In this document: piece after piece, positions 44,601-53,770 of the stretch
Layout of the letters: each line of letters starts with the position of its first letter
Position numbering within the stretch: the stretch's first letter is position 1
From: Littorina saxatilis
Lineage: Eukaryota > Mollusca > Gastropoda > Littorinimorpha > Littorinidae
Length of the DNA: 64,000 nucleotides
Reading direction: 5' to 3'
Assembly (NCBI RefSeq): GCF_037325665.1
Contig: NC_090254.1
Location: 45,696,113 to 45,760,112, forward strand
Program-made: the position numbers and the translations under genes
The notes under the pieces: model-generated
The model's input: only the letters and a program-made list of their open reading frames with translations
The model's database searches: none
Told to the model about the DNA's origin: nothing

Positions 44601-44758
44601 CTCAACAGCTGTTTGCTGGAACCTATGACTATGCACTGCGTGCAGGTACCCATGTACTGTGTGCGGGTACACATGTACTTGACATGTTGTACCCAATAGC
44701 GAGCACTGCGAGCAACAGAGAGTGAAGCCAAGGGAAGGTAGCGCCATGGCATAGTCAT
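32431..44758 (-). CDS. NUDT8-type mitochondrial CoA diphosphatase (Nudix hydrolase)
   Basis: Five coding exons 44758-44430, 43715-43533, 43187-43052, 38234-38151 and 32640-32431 give 942 nt (313 codons plus TAG), all GT-AG with compatible phases (2,2,0,0). The N-terminus MTMPWRYLPLASLSVARSAR is basic and hydroxylated, fitting mitochondrial import. Residues about 158-175, LFTLRSSSLRQHKGEICFPG, carry the CoA-Nudix signature (L-T-RS--L--H-G-V-FPGG), followed by the Nudix box, ALRETFEETGL at 188-198 (metal-binding Glu191, Glu194, Glu195). The C-terminal EEVFTVSVSEL, YTLPVFLAGPHRIWGLTA match NUDT8. Known role: hydrolysis of CoA and acyl-CoA to 3',5'-ADP and phosphopantetheine. The about 110-residue N-terminal region before the domain is longer than usual and not recognisable. 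Confidence 0.93.
32604..32800. repeat. 55-bp array with exon-5 acceptor copies, left block
   Basis: Three to four units CACAGCTCTGACACACTGAC, TGTGAACACCTCTTCTACCT, GTCAACAGTCAAACA: exon edge, acceptor and intron. Interrupted at about 32800 by 3.8 kb of retroelement DNA and resumed at 36612. Confidence 0.92.
32868..33055. repeat. 25-bp array
   Basis: Seven units TGGTGTACGTGTGCTTGACG plus AAGCA/G. Confidence 0.93.
33120..33877 (+). mobile_element. Retroposon 3'UTR with (ATTCGT)n tail
   Basis: About 750 bp of non-coding sequence ending GAAATTTCTCTGTATGAGAT, AATAAAGTATTCGTATTCGT. Same terminal block as 25600-25655. Interpreted as a 5'-truncated LINE copy consisting only of 3'UTR. Confidence 0.6.
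33888..36472 (+). pseudogene. LINE reverse transcriptase copy, 5'-truncated, split by an internal minisatellite
   Basis: Encodes a CR1/Jockey-group RT: SGPDNIPNKILK, ISAVFKKGDRNRAENYRPVS, LTDRNHGLR, then after the array SGHSCETQLL, LDFSKAFDTVPH, LSGVPQGTVLGPLMFL, INDLPE and the catalytic LFADD (about 35116-35130), and a tail with PGCVSDMLKNLNLPPLEERR and KNSFFVRTVAEWNQL ending about 35992. No endonuclease domain remains. Breaks: a 38-bp-unit array (34178-34757), not a multiple of three per unit, and one frame change near 35585. 3'UTR to about 36472, ending (GAGTTC)n. Inserted in NUDT8 intron 4. Confidence 0.9.
34178..34757. repeat. 38-bp array born within LINE coding sequence
   Basis: About 15 units ATACATAACATCCTAACTGA plus CAGGAATCACGGCTTGAG. 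The unit is the LINE's own codons for I-H-N-I-L-T-D-R-N-H-G-L, so the array expanded after insertion or in this lineage. Confidence 0.95.
36612..37578. repeat. 55-bp array with exon-5 acceptor copies, right block
   Basis: About 18 units of the same family as 32604-32800 (ACACCTCTTCTACCTGTCAA, CAGTCAAACACACAGCTCTG). Variants CTCGGACAC and shortened units lacking CAGCTCTGACA. Confidence 0.95.
37630..38190. repeat. About 104-bp array with exon-4 donor copies
   Basis: Five units CTCTTCAGTGTTGAGTGTCA, AGGTGCTAAGGTCCACATCC, ACATAAAACAACAATTACAT, CACCACCACCAGCAAGTTAC, AGCTTGTAACGTAC. The last unit is the real NUDT8 exon 4 end and its donor; the copies repeat about 40 exon bases plus GTACGT. A CAC microsatellite inside varies in length. 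Confidence 0.94.
38151..38234 (-). CDS. NUDT8 coding exon 4
   Basis: 84 nt, phase 0, residues 217-244: KGGTVVYPVLARYTQDLDLD then TLTLNTEE. Matches the post-Nudix strand and the N-EV segment of NUDT8. Acceptor TGTTGCAG at 38235 and donor GAG/GTACGT. Both ends are copied in neighbouring arrays. Confidence 0.91.
38235..40195. repeat. 50-54-bp array derived from exon-4 acceptor region
   Basis: One clear copy of the acceptor region (CACACCACTGTGCCCCCTTT, CTGCAACAGTCACAGAC) at 38292-38331, then about 35 units GGTAGAACTATAGTGTGTGA, CTTGGTACCACAATCTATAT, AAACCTTTATGTCT. A diverged copy of the exon edge (CACCACCGTGCCGCCTTTCT) reappears at the far end, 40164-40183. The frames with 17-18-residue periodicity on the minus strand are artefacts. 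Confidence 0.92.
40196..40478. other. Intronic sequence without a feature
   Basis: Unique DNA with a small inverted motif CGACCCTTTTTTGG / CCATCGAAAAAAGG. No exon recognised. Confidence 0.4.
40480..40592. repeat. 38-bp triplication
   Basis: TTGTTCAGAATACAGGGGGT plus ATCTTTATTAGGTGGG three times, the last with CTTGATTAG. Confidence 0.9.
40788..41228 (-). mobile_element. tRNA-headed SINE, type 1
   Basis: Read on minus: head GGGTGGCCGAGTGGTAACGC (box A) and GTGTTCGACCCTGG (box B), then a body with CCCGTGTACACTACATTGGG, TCCCACGATTGACAAAAGGG and TGGAATAATAGGCCGTGAAA, ending in an A/T-rich tail. The body is shared with the SINE at 45897-46312, whose head is different. Confidence 0.88.
41306..41881. 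mobile_element. MITE with CAGGCATGGGAATTG termini
   Basis: 576 bp with 15-bp inverted ends CAGGCATGGGAATTG. AAGCT on both sides may be the target duplication, though the array makes this ambiguous. Interior GCGCGAAGCGC and GGGGGTCCGGGGGCATGCCC also occur in the element at 48436, so they are relatives. Non-coding. Confidence 0.82.
42597..42893 (+). mobile_element. Interspersed repeat T, copy 2
   Basis: TTTCTTTATTTGGTGTTTAA, CGTCGTTTTCAACCACGAAG, then as at 14099-14390 to AACACTTAACAAGGGTAAAA. It cuts the 18-bp array. Confidence 0.85.
43052..43187 (-). CDS. NUDT8 coding exon 3 (Nudix box)
   Basis: 136 nt: one base completing Cys171, residues 172-216. FPGGNQDDHDLDHIHTALRE then TFEETGL, the metal-binding Nudix motif with the 14-residue G-to-R spacing of the CoA branch. 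Acceptor TTGTGTGCAG at 43188 and donor CAG/GTGGGT. Confidence 0.94.
43335..43532. repeat. (CA)n tracts alternating with exon-2 donor-edge copies
   Basis: Two fragments (43366-43400 GATAGGAGGATCGCAGTGTG; 43441-43490 TTTCCCCTTGTGCGATAGGA) resemble the last about 40 bases of NUDT8 exon 2, each followed by CA repeats, as is the real donor. Confidence 0.85.
43533..43715 (-). CDS. NUDT8 coding exon 2
   Basis: 183 nt: one base completing Ser110, residues 111-170, and two bases of Cys171. KAKVAAVLVPFCMVDHEPSV, LFTLRSSSLRQHKGEI: first strands of the Nudix fold and the CoA signature. Acceptor CTGTTTTCAG at 43716 and donor CTG/GTATGT. Confidence 0.93.
43705..44332. repeat. 78-bp array with exon-2 acceptor copies
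   Basis: Eight units TTGGCTGAAAACAGTGTTCA, CAGTAACGTCCTTCTCTGTC, CTGGCTGACTGTGAACACAG, ACCGCGGGTCTGACTGCA. On the gene strand each ends CTGTGAACACTGTTTTCAG, identical to the true acceptor. No stop in the exon's frame. Confidence 0.95.
44430..44758 (-). CDS. NUDT8 coding exon 1 (start codon)
   Basis: 329 nt from ATG (44758-44756), which follows acceptor TTGTTTTTCAG directly, to donor GTGAG/GTACAA at 44430/44429. Encodes MTMPWRYLPLASLSVARSAR and about 90 Ser/Thr/Cys/His-rich residues. The donor was chosen because its phase (2) fits exon 2; other GTAC sites in the region make the 3' end less certain than the start. Confidence 0.7.
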
Positions 44759-45896
44759 CTGAAAAACAAGGAAAAAATGCATTGCAAATTGTGTTTCCAT
44801 GGTATATATATATATATATGAGACGTTAGCAGAGAAGAGGTGGGAGGGGAGGGACAGGGTGCAGCCGATAATAATCTTGGCTCTTCTGCAGACTACGATA
44901 ATTTAAGGATTTATAAGCAGTATAGTAACGCACGTGGTGCAAATGAGTCACACTGGTGTCTGCATGAACTGACACAGGCCTAACCTTCATGGAATGAACT
45001 GTACAGATCTATGCCTTTCATTTACACGAGGTTTAGTAGGAAAACTTCACAGGCATTTTGTCAAAGGAAGTGAGACATCTATGTCGATCAATATGCAATT
45101 GTTTTGCCAAGACAACCATGGCAGCCATTTTCTTCCATAAAAAGAATATATTGTAGCTTTTGCCATATATTTTACGCACTCTGAGTGTATACAGGATCGA
45201 TAGGTCTGTATGCACTCCGACAATGAAAAGCTCTGTTACAAATCTGCTGCCAATGAAATGCCCCCTAACAAATCGTTAGGAAGTAGCCAATGAAAAATCA
45301 GTCTGACGTATGGACTTCCGCTATTTCTTTTTCGGAGTGTCGAGTGTTGACAAATAATGCACATTCACATAATATACAACCGTTTTTAGGTCAATACACA
45401 TGCCAAATGTGTTCCAGACAATAAACTGCCGTGAAGCATCAGTTTTGTGTGTGTGTTTGTTTTTCAACTTTTTGTCTGTGTTTGTTCCCAGCGTACTTTG
45501 ATACCATGAATCGAAAGTGAAGCGTTCCTTCGCAAAATGGCGTCAAATTACGCTCCCTGTGTTGATGCTGTTCAGTGTTTGGTCTTTTAAGTACATACAC
45601 CCCGAGAATGTAATCTACCTTACAGCAAAGGCCGTGCAGCAATAGATTGTTTTCGCTTCTTTGTACTCTTAGAATCAACTGCTCTGCGTTCCTATAGCAA
45701 AGTGGTGTCGAACATTGGCAAATTCGCTTCGCTACCGGAAGTTAACGCCGAAGTGTATACAAGATTCTCAGCCCTGTATACACTCCGAATGCGTATAGCC
45801 AGTGCGAAAAAAAAAAAAAATATTACTAATGACCAATTTATGCTTAATGTTGGAGCTCAACTTTCAATCAATTTTACAAGAATTATTCTTTGCTTT
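44759..45896. other. NUDT8 upstream intron or 5' region
   Basis: A (TA)n run at 44803-44820. An inverted pair (ATACAGGATCG near 45190; CTGTATACACTCCGAATGCG near 45773) suggests a degraded MITE. Minus-strand GAAAATGGCTGCCATGG (45130-45114) and ATTGGC motifs near 45240-45290 would suit a promoter or leader, but nothing is decisive. Confidence 0.35.
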
Positions 45897-46312
45897 GATC
45901 AATCAATCAATCAATAGGACGCTTATATCGCGCATATTCCGTGGGTACAGTTCTAGGCGCTCTGCAATGATGCCGTGTGAGATGAAATTTTATACGGCCA
46001 GTAGATTGCAGCCATTTCGGCGCATATTTACCTTTCACGGCCTATTATTCCAAGTCACACGGGTATAGGTAGACAATTATTAACTGTGCCTAAGCAATTT
46101 TGCCAGGAAAGACCCTTTTGTCAATCGTGGGATCTTTAACGTGCACACCCCAATGTAGTGTACACGGGGGGTGTTCGGACACCGAAGAGAGTCTGCACAC
46201 AAAGTTGACTCTGAGAAATAAATTTCCGCCGAACGTGGGTTTGAACTCACGCTGACAGCGGCCAACTGAATACAAATCCAGCGCGCTACCAACTGAGCTA
46301 TGTCCCCACCCA
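45897..46312 (-). mobile_element. tRNA-headed SINE, type 2
   Basis: Read on minus: head GGGGACATAGCTCAGTTGGT (box A) and GTGAGTTCAAACCCACG (box B), body with CCCGTGTACACTACATTGGG, GATCCCACGATTGACAAAAG, GGAATAATAGGCCGTGAAAG, and a (TTGA)n tail at 45913-45897. It shares body and tail region with 40788-41228. Confidence 0.9.
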
Positions 46313-46757
46313 AAAGTAACTTGCATCAAATTCAAGAATGCCACTGGATTGTGAGCTCTGAATTTACAACGCTATAGTTCAACCTTGAATGAATTGAATT
46401 ACCTCATTCCGTAACTTGAATGCCTGTGGGTAATCAAAAAGACTTGTGCAAGAGAAAGTAATCCAAATTCAGAGGCAGTAGAAAAAAGTCCCTGGATTTA
46501 CAACGCTAAAGTTCAACATAACAAGCATATATCTTGTGAGTAGGGAGCCCTGTAAATATGTGGCGTTCGTTTGAAAGTGAAGCTCAAGAGCCGGTGAGGT
46601 AACGAGAGCATGACAAACCGACACCGACTGACAGACTGAACGGAATGACCTAGTCACCTAGCTGTCCCGTGTCGAGCACACCACTCGTCAGGAGATCAGC
46701 AAACAAACTGAAGTCGAGTGTAACTATGCAATGAATACATCGAATGAGATGTCTTAC

Positions 46758-46820
46758 CTGTCATGCTTTTGATGAGTGTTCCATGTAGAGGAAGCCGTCG
46801 GTTGCTGTTGTTGTCAAACA
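46758..46820 (-). other. Candidate untranslated exon upstream of NUDT8
   Basis: 63 nt bounded by acceptor TTGACTGTTTCAG and a consensus donor CAG/GTAAGAC. Joined to 44758 it does not extend the NUDT8 frame, so it would be 5'UTR. It may instead belong to an unrelated transcript. Confidence 0.35.
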
Positions 46821-46822
46821 CT

Positions 46823-47140
46823 GAAACAGTCAAATCGCAGACTACAAGCAAGGTCGAAGGTAAGGCACAAGGGAGGCTACTCCAAAATATCAGGAGAGAA
46901 CACTCTAGATGCACTATAATGTTCGTGGTTGGCGAGGTAGCGTCCCTTTATTGTTCGTTCAATCAGTCGATCCCTGGTTCAATGATCTCGGAATAACTGG
47001 AGTAAGACTCAGTGACATTAATTCCTCTATACAGTCACTGGTGCATCGATCAGTACAGTGTTGCGGAAAATCATGTGTTCACTCGGATATCATGCTCATG
47101 CTCTAATTAAAGTGATATAGCCTAGCAAAAACATTGGTCT
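46823..47140. other. No feature recognised
   Basis: Unique sequence without a convincing exon or repeat. Confidence 0.3.
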
Positions 47141-47194
47141 CATCGCCCCAATTGTGGCTAAATAGTTCAGGTTGGGGGTAGCTATGTCTCTGGG

Positions 47195-47580
47195 GGTAGG
47201 CTAGCGACTGGGGAGCGGTTCTATGTGTCACAGGGCCGCCGTTGTGTCACAGGCACACTGTATGGTCTCTGTGTCATAGGGCCGTTGTGTCACAGCGCTC
47301 AAAGCCTCTTTTATAGGACTTTTGTTACAATACTGGTTAATACTTAAAACCCGGAATTTCTATTTTTTGTCTTTATATCTAGCTCAGTTTATAGACTTTA
47401 TTGGTGGATCTCTGCATATCTGATTCTGACGAATCTTTATTGTTTTTTTGTTGAAACCAATCGATGATGATGATGAGTGATGACGATGATGACGATGATG
47501 AAGATGACAACTGCCCGGAGACCCTGTGACACAACGGCCCTGAGACACATAGAGCGCCCCCCAGCGACTGTGTGACCACA
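47195..47580. mobile_element. Inverted-repeat element (probable MITE)
   Basis: Imperfect arms GCGACTGGGGAGCGGTTCTA, TGTGTCACAGGGCCGCCGTT at 47203 and the complement CACAACGGCCCTGAGACACA, TAGAGCGCCCCCCAGCGAC at 47532. A (GAT)n microsatellite (47463-47510) lies inside. Non-coding. Confidence 0.6.
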
Positions 47581-47757
47581 CACCAGGCCGGAATACCTTG
47601 AATGACGCGGTTTGAGCGCTGAGTTACTCAAACTGAAAACGGCTGTGTTACGCAAGTTTTGAGTGGGAATTCAAGACTATTATTGAAATGAACAAGCGAC
47701 TTTCATCCTTAAAAAAGGATGATCCTCTCAGATGCCAGGAGAAAAGGTTCCGTTCGG

Positions 47758-47922
47758 GTGATCCGCTAACTTCGACCATTATTTTGCTCGCTGAAGCTCG
47801 CATTTTTCATGATCCGCTAACTTCGACCATTATTTTTGATAATCAAGCGAGCTTTTTCATGACCGCGAACTGAGACCATTATTTTTGATAATCACTGAGA
47901 CTCGGCATGTAACCTCTACGTC
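47758..47922. mobile_element. Foldback MITE, copy 2 (rearranged)
   Basis: GATCCGCTAACTTCGACCAT, TATTTTTGATAATCACTGAG, ACTCGGCATGTAACCTCTAC as at 22747-22897, but with extra partial arms in both orientations. Confidence 0.8.
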
Positions 47923-47929
47923 TCTTCCG

Positions 47930-48435
47930 ATCATCAAAGCATAATGCGGCGGAAGTCGGCCATTTTACTCAATATCCAAAAGCATATTGTCGATAACAAA
48001 GACGCATGGTTCCGGTTTCTTCCACGTGTATAAAGTACACGCATACCTCGCCAGGTTTGTTTCTGTGACTAGTCGACAGACGATGCCATTTGCTTTGTGT
48101 GTGTTTTTGTTGTTGCTTACTGTACATGACATACATTACGTGTAAAATCCAGTTCTTTAACAGGCAACAAACCTTAAATTTCCAGAAGCTGCTATCTGAA
48201 GCGACCTATCTCTGATTTTAGCAGACGATCTCTCCAATGTTTAACACAAAATCAGCAAACTCTCCTGTCACATAGAACGTCCATTGTATAGTGCAATGTT
48301 GAAATGAAGTTACCGGTCTGAAACATTTAGTCGTTTCATCTGAGACAATCCTTGTTCTCTTATCATCTACAGATTTACCGCAGTCTTCACCACGCGAATT
48401 CCCAACAGAAGTCAGACTTTCGAACATACAATATA
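47930..48435. other. No gene recognised
   Basis: Unique sequence with a CpG-containing GCGGCGGAAGTCGGCCATTT (ETS and YY1-like motifs) and a TATAAAG at 48030 that could be a promoter; no exon could be attached. Confidence 0.3.
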
Positions 48436-48723
48436 CAGGGGCGGATCAGTTGCTTTGTAAGGGGGGGGGCACTTTGAATCGAAAGTGAATGTGATGGGCG
48501 CGAAGCGCCCGAATTTGCTAGGGGGGTCCGGGGGCATGCCCCCCCGGAAAATTTTTTTGCCCAAAGAAGCAAAATGGTGCCATCTGGTGCCATTTGAACT
48601 GAGAAATGGTCATAGAATCAGCATAGAAAAATCTTTTTTTTTTTTCTTCTTTTTTTTTTTTTTTTTTTCGGGCGGGGGGGGGGGGCACGTGCCCCCTGTG
48701 CCCCCCCCCCTCGTCCGCCCCTG
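48436..48723. mobile_element. hAT-like MITE (CAGGGGCGGA termini)
   Basis: Inverted ends CAGGGGCGGA / TCCGCCCCTG with AATATA(C) repeated on each side. Interior GGGGGTCCGGGGGCATGCCC shared with 41306-41881, then poly-T and poly-G runs. CAGGGG termini are typical of hAT MITEs; 6-8 bp of duplication fits. Confidence 0.75.
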
Positions 48724-49136
48724 AATATACGTAGGCAAGCCGCATGATACGTCATGACGTCATATGATTCCTAGCATATTGACGTAATGCGAAACATCCG
48801 GTTATCTCGAGTTTTCTCCGTAATACATGTCCGTGGGTTTTTCAATGTTCGGTTATTTCCGTGGCTTCATGCGGAAGGGGAACCGTCGTCTGCAATCAAC
48901 GACATGGACCATTCTGGTACTTGTTGCTGACAAAAACATGATTTTAACACAGAATTTAATGTCAGAATAGCTATATAAACGCTATTGTGTTGGCATCGTA
49001 GCACTCGTCTTCGACTCGTCGGCATTATACTTGTCTCGTCTAAATAGCGGGCCCTATTGCTACGCTGAAAACACAATAGCTGGTAATACATTACATCATA
49101 ACCCCCATACATTATCACAAATTACATTACATCATA

Positions 49137-49160
49137 CCCCACCCCCCCCCCCCCCCCCTA
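49137..49160. repeat. Poly-C tract
   Basis: C run interrupted once by A. The flanks 48724-49330 hold short TCACAGCACTCAT/GTCCTCACAG repeats and no gene. Confidence 0.85.
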
Positions 49161-49329
49161 TACGTACTACAGTTCACAGCACTCATTGTCCTTCCGCAGT
49201 CACAGTTCGCATCACCCATAGTCCTCACAGCACAGTTCACATCACCCATAGTTCTCACAGTAACATTTCACAGCACTCAAATCAAACAAAAACATACATA
49301 GGGCCTACAAACGAACATAACATAATAGA

Positions 49330-49385
49330 GATAGAGAGAGAGCGCGAGAGAGAGAGAGAGAGAGGGAGAAACAGAGAGAGAGAGG

Positions 49386-49481
<96 letters not shown>

Positions 49482-49492
49482 AAGAGAGAAAA
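49330..49492. repeat. (GA)n microsatellite
   Basis: Long AG tract with occasional GGGAG and AAAG interruptions, abutting element B. Confidence 0.95.
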
Positions 49493-49499
49493 AGTTGAG

Positions 49500-49872
49500 C
49501 CGAATACCCGGCGAAGCCGGGGTACCCGCCGGGTGAGTGGCGCCTTCGCCGGGCCGGGGTGAGTGGCGCACCGTACGCGATTGACGCCACACGAAGGAAG
49601 GGGGATAAACGCGCAAAACACTGGAGAAGATAAGGAAGAGTTACTGGGAATTGATGTACAGAAAAACCAAAATCGATTCAGCGCTGCGCGCTGAGAGCAC
49701 GTGTTGAAAATTTTCATCGACCAGATTGTGTCGGGGGTCTACCTGAATATGCCCACCAAATTTGAAGCAGATCCATCGAGAACTTTGGCCGTGCATCGCG
49801 ATCTGACGCGAACTGACAGACAGACAGACAGACAGACACACACAAGCCGTATATAGATATAGATAGATAGAT
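49500..49872 (+). mobile_element. SINE-like element B, copy 2
   Basis: Same sequence order as 30444-30771 (GAAGGAAGGGGGATAAACGC, TCAGCGCTGCGCGCTGAGAG, ACTTTGGCCGTGCATCG) with a (GATA)n tail. The 5' end is a longer, rearranged GCCGGGTACCC block. Confidence 0.75.
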
Positions 49873-50075
49873 GCACTCTTGCCAAGCGCAAAATAATTTA
49901 CGATGTTGATGTAACTCAGCTCTGGCAAATCGTCCGGATTTGCTGACCAGCACCTGGTTGGAATGTCATACGGATCATTCCCGTCAATCTCCAAAATCTT
50001 CTGGTGGTATCGCCGCCTCTCCTCTGGTAACAATCGCTCAGAATATTTTTGCTTCTCGCCCGGTCGCTGTTACTC
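49873..50075 (-). pseudogene. Orphan coding remnant, conserved uncharacterised family
   Basis: Minus-strand frame with RLLPEERRRYHQKILEIDGN, DPYDIPTRCW, DDLPELSYINIVNYF. The layout (charged helix, DPY-IP, W, LP--Y--IVNY) recalls an uncharacterised N-terminal module common in mollusc and cnidarian genomes; I cannot name it. Element B abuts its 3' side. No intact start or continuation found. Confidence 0.5.
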
Positions 50076-51269
50076 CATCTTGCTTTCGACAATGTTTTGC
50101 CTGAGGCAAGGGAAGTCACTCCAGATTCTTCTCGGAACGCGTCTCGGAATTCTTTTTTCATCAAGACAAGACCAGTACAATTCGAAGTTTTGACAGTTTG
50201 AAAAAAGGGAGCCCGGAAGCAGATCACGCAAGGTCGTGTTTGCCCAAGCAGACGAATTTTCTGCATAACCGCCGCCGATAAGTTCGTGTGACTCGCAGCC
50301 GTTTGTTGCGTTTTAGATTCAGAGGTACACAATGACATGCTTTTGCAGATACAGCGAGTCGCATTAAAATCACAAACTGACGACGAAATTGTCAAAAAAA
50401 GAAAAGTGGATCACACGGGTCCACGATGGCTCAGGGGGTTAGATAAACCACGAAAACTGGTGTCTGGTTTACGCGAGCTAAATAACCATTCAAACGAAAT
50501 ATGCTATTAAATGCTATTGCAAGTGTGTTCCATAAGGTTAGAACTGCTTTTTTCATAAGAAGATTTAAATCGTTCTGTAAACCATTTGAGGCAGACTGGG
50601 GCTTTAAATGGTATGCATATTTCATCGAAAGGATGCCTAAGGGCTTCACGCACTTTTCGTCAACATAATCTCCCCTTTCCAGTGACGTCACTAAATGACG
50701 TGCAGCGGAACGCCGGCTGTACACGATATCGCGATCCTTTTCCCCCCGCATGACCCCCCCCCCCCCCCGCACGACCCCCCCCCCCCCCCACGTGTGATTT
50801 GTAAAGTGATCTTCAAGGTGAATTCAATGACTTTGGGGCAAGACGACTCCTGATGTCGTAAAGCGGGCAGACGATGATCCTTCAAGCATGTCACGTGACC
50901 TCGCCGAGTGTCCTCTGAGTCTTGCCCTCTGTACGTCGCTACCTACATCTCTGTCCCCGCCAGGACAGCGCGCTGACACTAACAAATGATCGCACAACTG
51001 CGCTTAACATGCTGAATGCTGTGGCGGAGAAGGGAGGTGGTATGGGTGTGATGGGAGACGGTGGTGGGGAGGGTTTATTTATTACTGTCCTTTCTACATC
51101 GCAAGTTCGCTACTGTGACCGCTAAAACAGAAAGGAGGGGAGGGGTGGGGGAGCAGGGGGGGGGGGGGGGGGGGTCTCCTAAAAACAATATGAACATATC
51201 TGTGGCAGAAAAGTTTTCTTAAAAGACTGAGAAAAATTACAGAACAGGCGCGTGGAGACTGGATATATT
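50076..51269. other. No gene recognised
   Basis: Mostly unique sequence with poly-C runs at 50756-50788 and a poly-G run at 51153-51173. Weak minus-strand frames here have no recognisable similarity. Confidence 0.35.
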
Positions 51270-53305
51270 TTCCTTGGTTCACACATCGTGTTATAAAGCG
51301 ATCAACACCTCACACTGAAACATATTTACCTTGGTTCACACACCGTGTTATAAAGCGATCGACTCCTCACACTGAAACATATTTTACTTGGTTCACACAT
51401 CGTGTTATAAAGCGATCAACACCTCACACTGAAACATATTTACCTTGGTTCACACATCGTGTTATAAAGCGATCAACACCTCACACTGAAACATATTTAC
51501 CTTGGTTCACACATCGTGTTATAAAGCGATCAACACCTCACACTGAAACATATTTACCTTGGTTCACACGCCGTGTTATAAAGCGATCAACACCTCACAC
51601 TGAAACATATTTACCTTGGTTCACACGCCGTGTTATAAAGCGATCAACACCTCACACTGAAACATATTTACCTTGGTTCACACGCGGTGTTATAAAGCGA
51701 TCAACACCTCACACTGAAACATATTTTCCTTGGTTCACACGCCGTGTTATAAAGCGATCAACTCCTCACACTGAAACATATTTTCCTTGGTTCACACGCC
51801 GTGTTATAAAGCGATCAACACCTCACACTGAAACATATTTACCTTGGTTCACACGCGGTGTTATAAAGCGATCAACTCCTCACACTGAAACATCTTTTAC
51901 TTGGTTCACTGAAACATATTTACCTTGGTTCACACGCCGTGTTATAAAGCGATCAACACCTCACACTGAAACATATTTTACTTGGTTCACACTGACGCCG
52001 TGCTATAAAGTGATCAACACCTCACACTGAAACATATTTTACTTGGTTCACTGAAACATATTTTCCTTGGTTCACACGCCGTGTTATAAAGCGATCAACA
52101 CCTCACACTGAAACATATTTTACTTGGTTCACACTGACGCCGTGCTATAAAGTGATCAACACCTCACACTGAAACATATTTTACTTGGTTCACACGCCGT
52201 GTTATAAAGCGATCAACACCTCACACTGAAACATATTTTCCTTGGTTCACACGCCGTGTTATAAAGCGATCAACGCCTCACACTGCAACATATTTTACTT
52301 GGTTCACACGCCGTGTTATAAAGCGATCAACACCTCACACTGAAACATATTTTACGTGACTTGGTTCACACGCCGTGTTATAAAGCGATCAACACCTCAC
52401 ACTGAAACATATTTTCCTTGGTTCACACGCCGTTTATAAAGCGATCGACTCCTCACACTGAAACATATTTTACTTGGTTCACACTGACGCCGTGCTATAA
52501 AGTGATCAACACCTCACACTGAAACATATTTTACTTGGTTCACACGCCGTGTTATAAAGTGATCAACACCTCACACTGAAACATATTTTCCTTGGTTCAC
52601 ACGCCGTGTTATAAAGCGATCAACTCCTCACACTGAAACATATTTTCCTTGGTTCACACGCCGTGTTATAAAGCGATCAACACCTCACACTGAAACATAT
52701 TTTACTTGGTTCACACTGACGCCGTGCTATAAAGTGATCAACACCTCACACTGAAACATATTTTACTTGGTTCACACGCCGTGTTATAAAGCGATCGACT
52801 CCTCACACTGAAACATATTTTACGTGACTTGGTTCACACTGACGCCGTGCTATAAAGTGATCAACACCTCACACTGAAACATATTTTACTTGGTTCACAC
52901 GCCGTGTTATAAAGCGATCAACACCTCACACTGAAACATATTTTACTTGGTTCACACGCCGTGTTATAAAGCGATCAACGCCTCACACTGCAACATATTT
53001 TACTTGGTTCACACGCCGTGTTATAAAGCGATCAACACCTCACACTGAAACATATTTTACTTGGTTCACACACCGTGTTATAAAGCGATCAACACCTCAC
53101 ACTGAAACATCTTTTACTTGGTTCACACACCGTGTTATAAAGCGATCAACACCTCACACTGAATAATATTTTCCATGGTTCACACGCCGTGTTATAAAGC
53201 GATCAACTCCTCACACAGAAGCATCTTTTACTTGGTTCACACGCCGTGTTATAAAGCGATCAACACCTCACACTGAAACATCTTTTACTCGGTTCACACA
53301 CCATG
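51270..53305. repeat. 57-bp minisatellite array
   Basis: About 36 units CTCACACTGAAACATATTTT, ACTTGGTTCACACGCCGTGT, TATAAAGCGATCAACAC. Longer units insert ACTGA before CGCCGTGC, or GTGACTT. Several units are truncated at GGTTCACTGAAACA. Confidence 0.95.
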
Positions 53306-53307
53306 TT

Positions 53308-53630
53308 AAATATTTCGTTTTACAGGGATCACGTGACCGCCGCTCAAGTAAGTACCCTCAAAATCGACCAGACAAAAACGGAAGGGCCGAATGAAAAATC
53401 GACAAAAAATCACAATTGCCAAAACTTTGCAACTTTGACATCCTGAACAGATTGCTTTGTTTTGCTACCTTGCGTATTTCGTGTGCTATGCTAGTCCTAC
53501 TGATGCAGGTGTCGATCGCAAGAGCGGTCAAAAATCGGGACCTTTTGCGTCATTTTTGACATGACACTGGTCGATTGTGAGGGTACCCTTACTTGAGTGG
53601 CGGTCACGTGATCCCTGTAAACGAAATATT
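53308..53630. mobile_element. Snap-back element of repeat family R
   Basis: Inverted arms AAATATTTCGTTTTACAGGG, ATCACGTGACCGCCGCTCAA and complement CTTGAGTGGCGGTCACGTGA, TCCCTGTAAACGAAATATTT, with about 200 bp between. Downstream 53631-53770 continues as at 13370-13510. Non-coding. Confidence 0.8.
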
Positions 53631-53770
53631 TACTCCAAAAGGTGATCTTGAAGGTTAAGTGAACGGCCTTAACTGGTATATAAAGTTTAAATGAAATGAC
53701 ACGGGGATTAACGCTTTAATTTGGGTTTGAAATCTGTTACAATAATTTGTTGGCTAAGTTTAGTAAGCAG

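Noticed and set aside
43361-44800. 479-codon minus-strand open frame as a single exon
   Set aside because: It fuses NUDT8 exon 1, the 78-bp array, exon 2 and CA repeats; compatible donor and acceptor sites and homology end at 43533 argue for separate exons. Isoforms using array acceptors are kept as a finding.
46230-46312. Functional tRNA gene (minus)
   Set aside because: The head cannot pair its acceptor stem and is joined to a SINE body.
51270-53305. CRISPR-like spaced repeat
   Set aside because: Units are contiguous with no unique spacers and the genome is eukaryotic.
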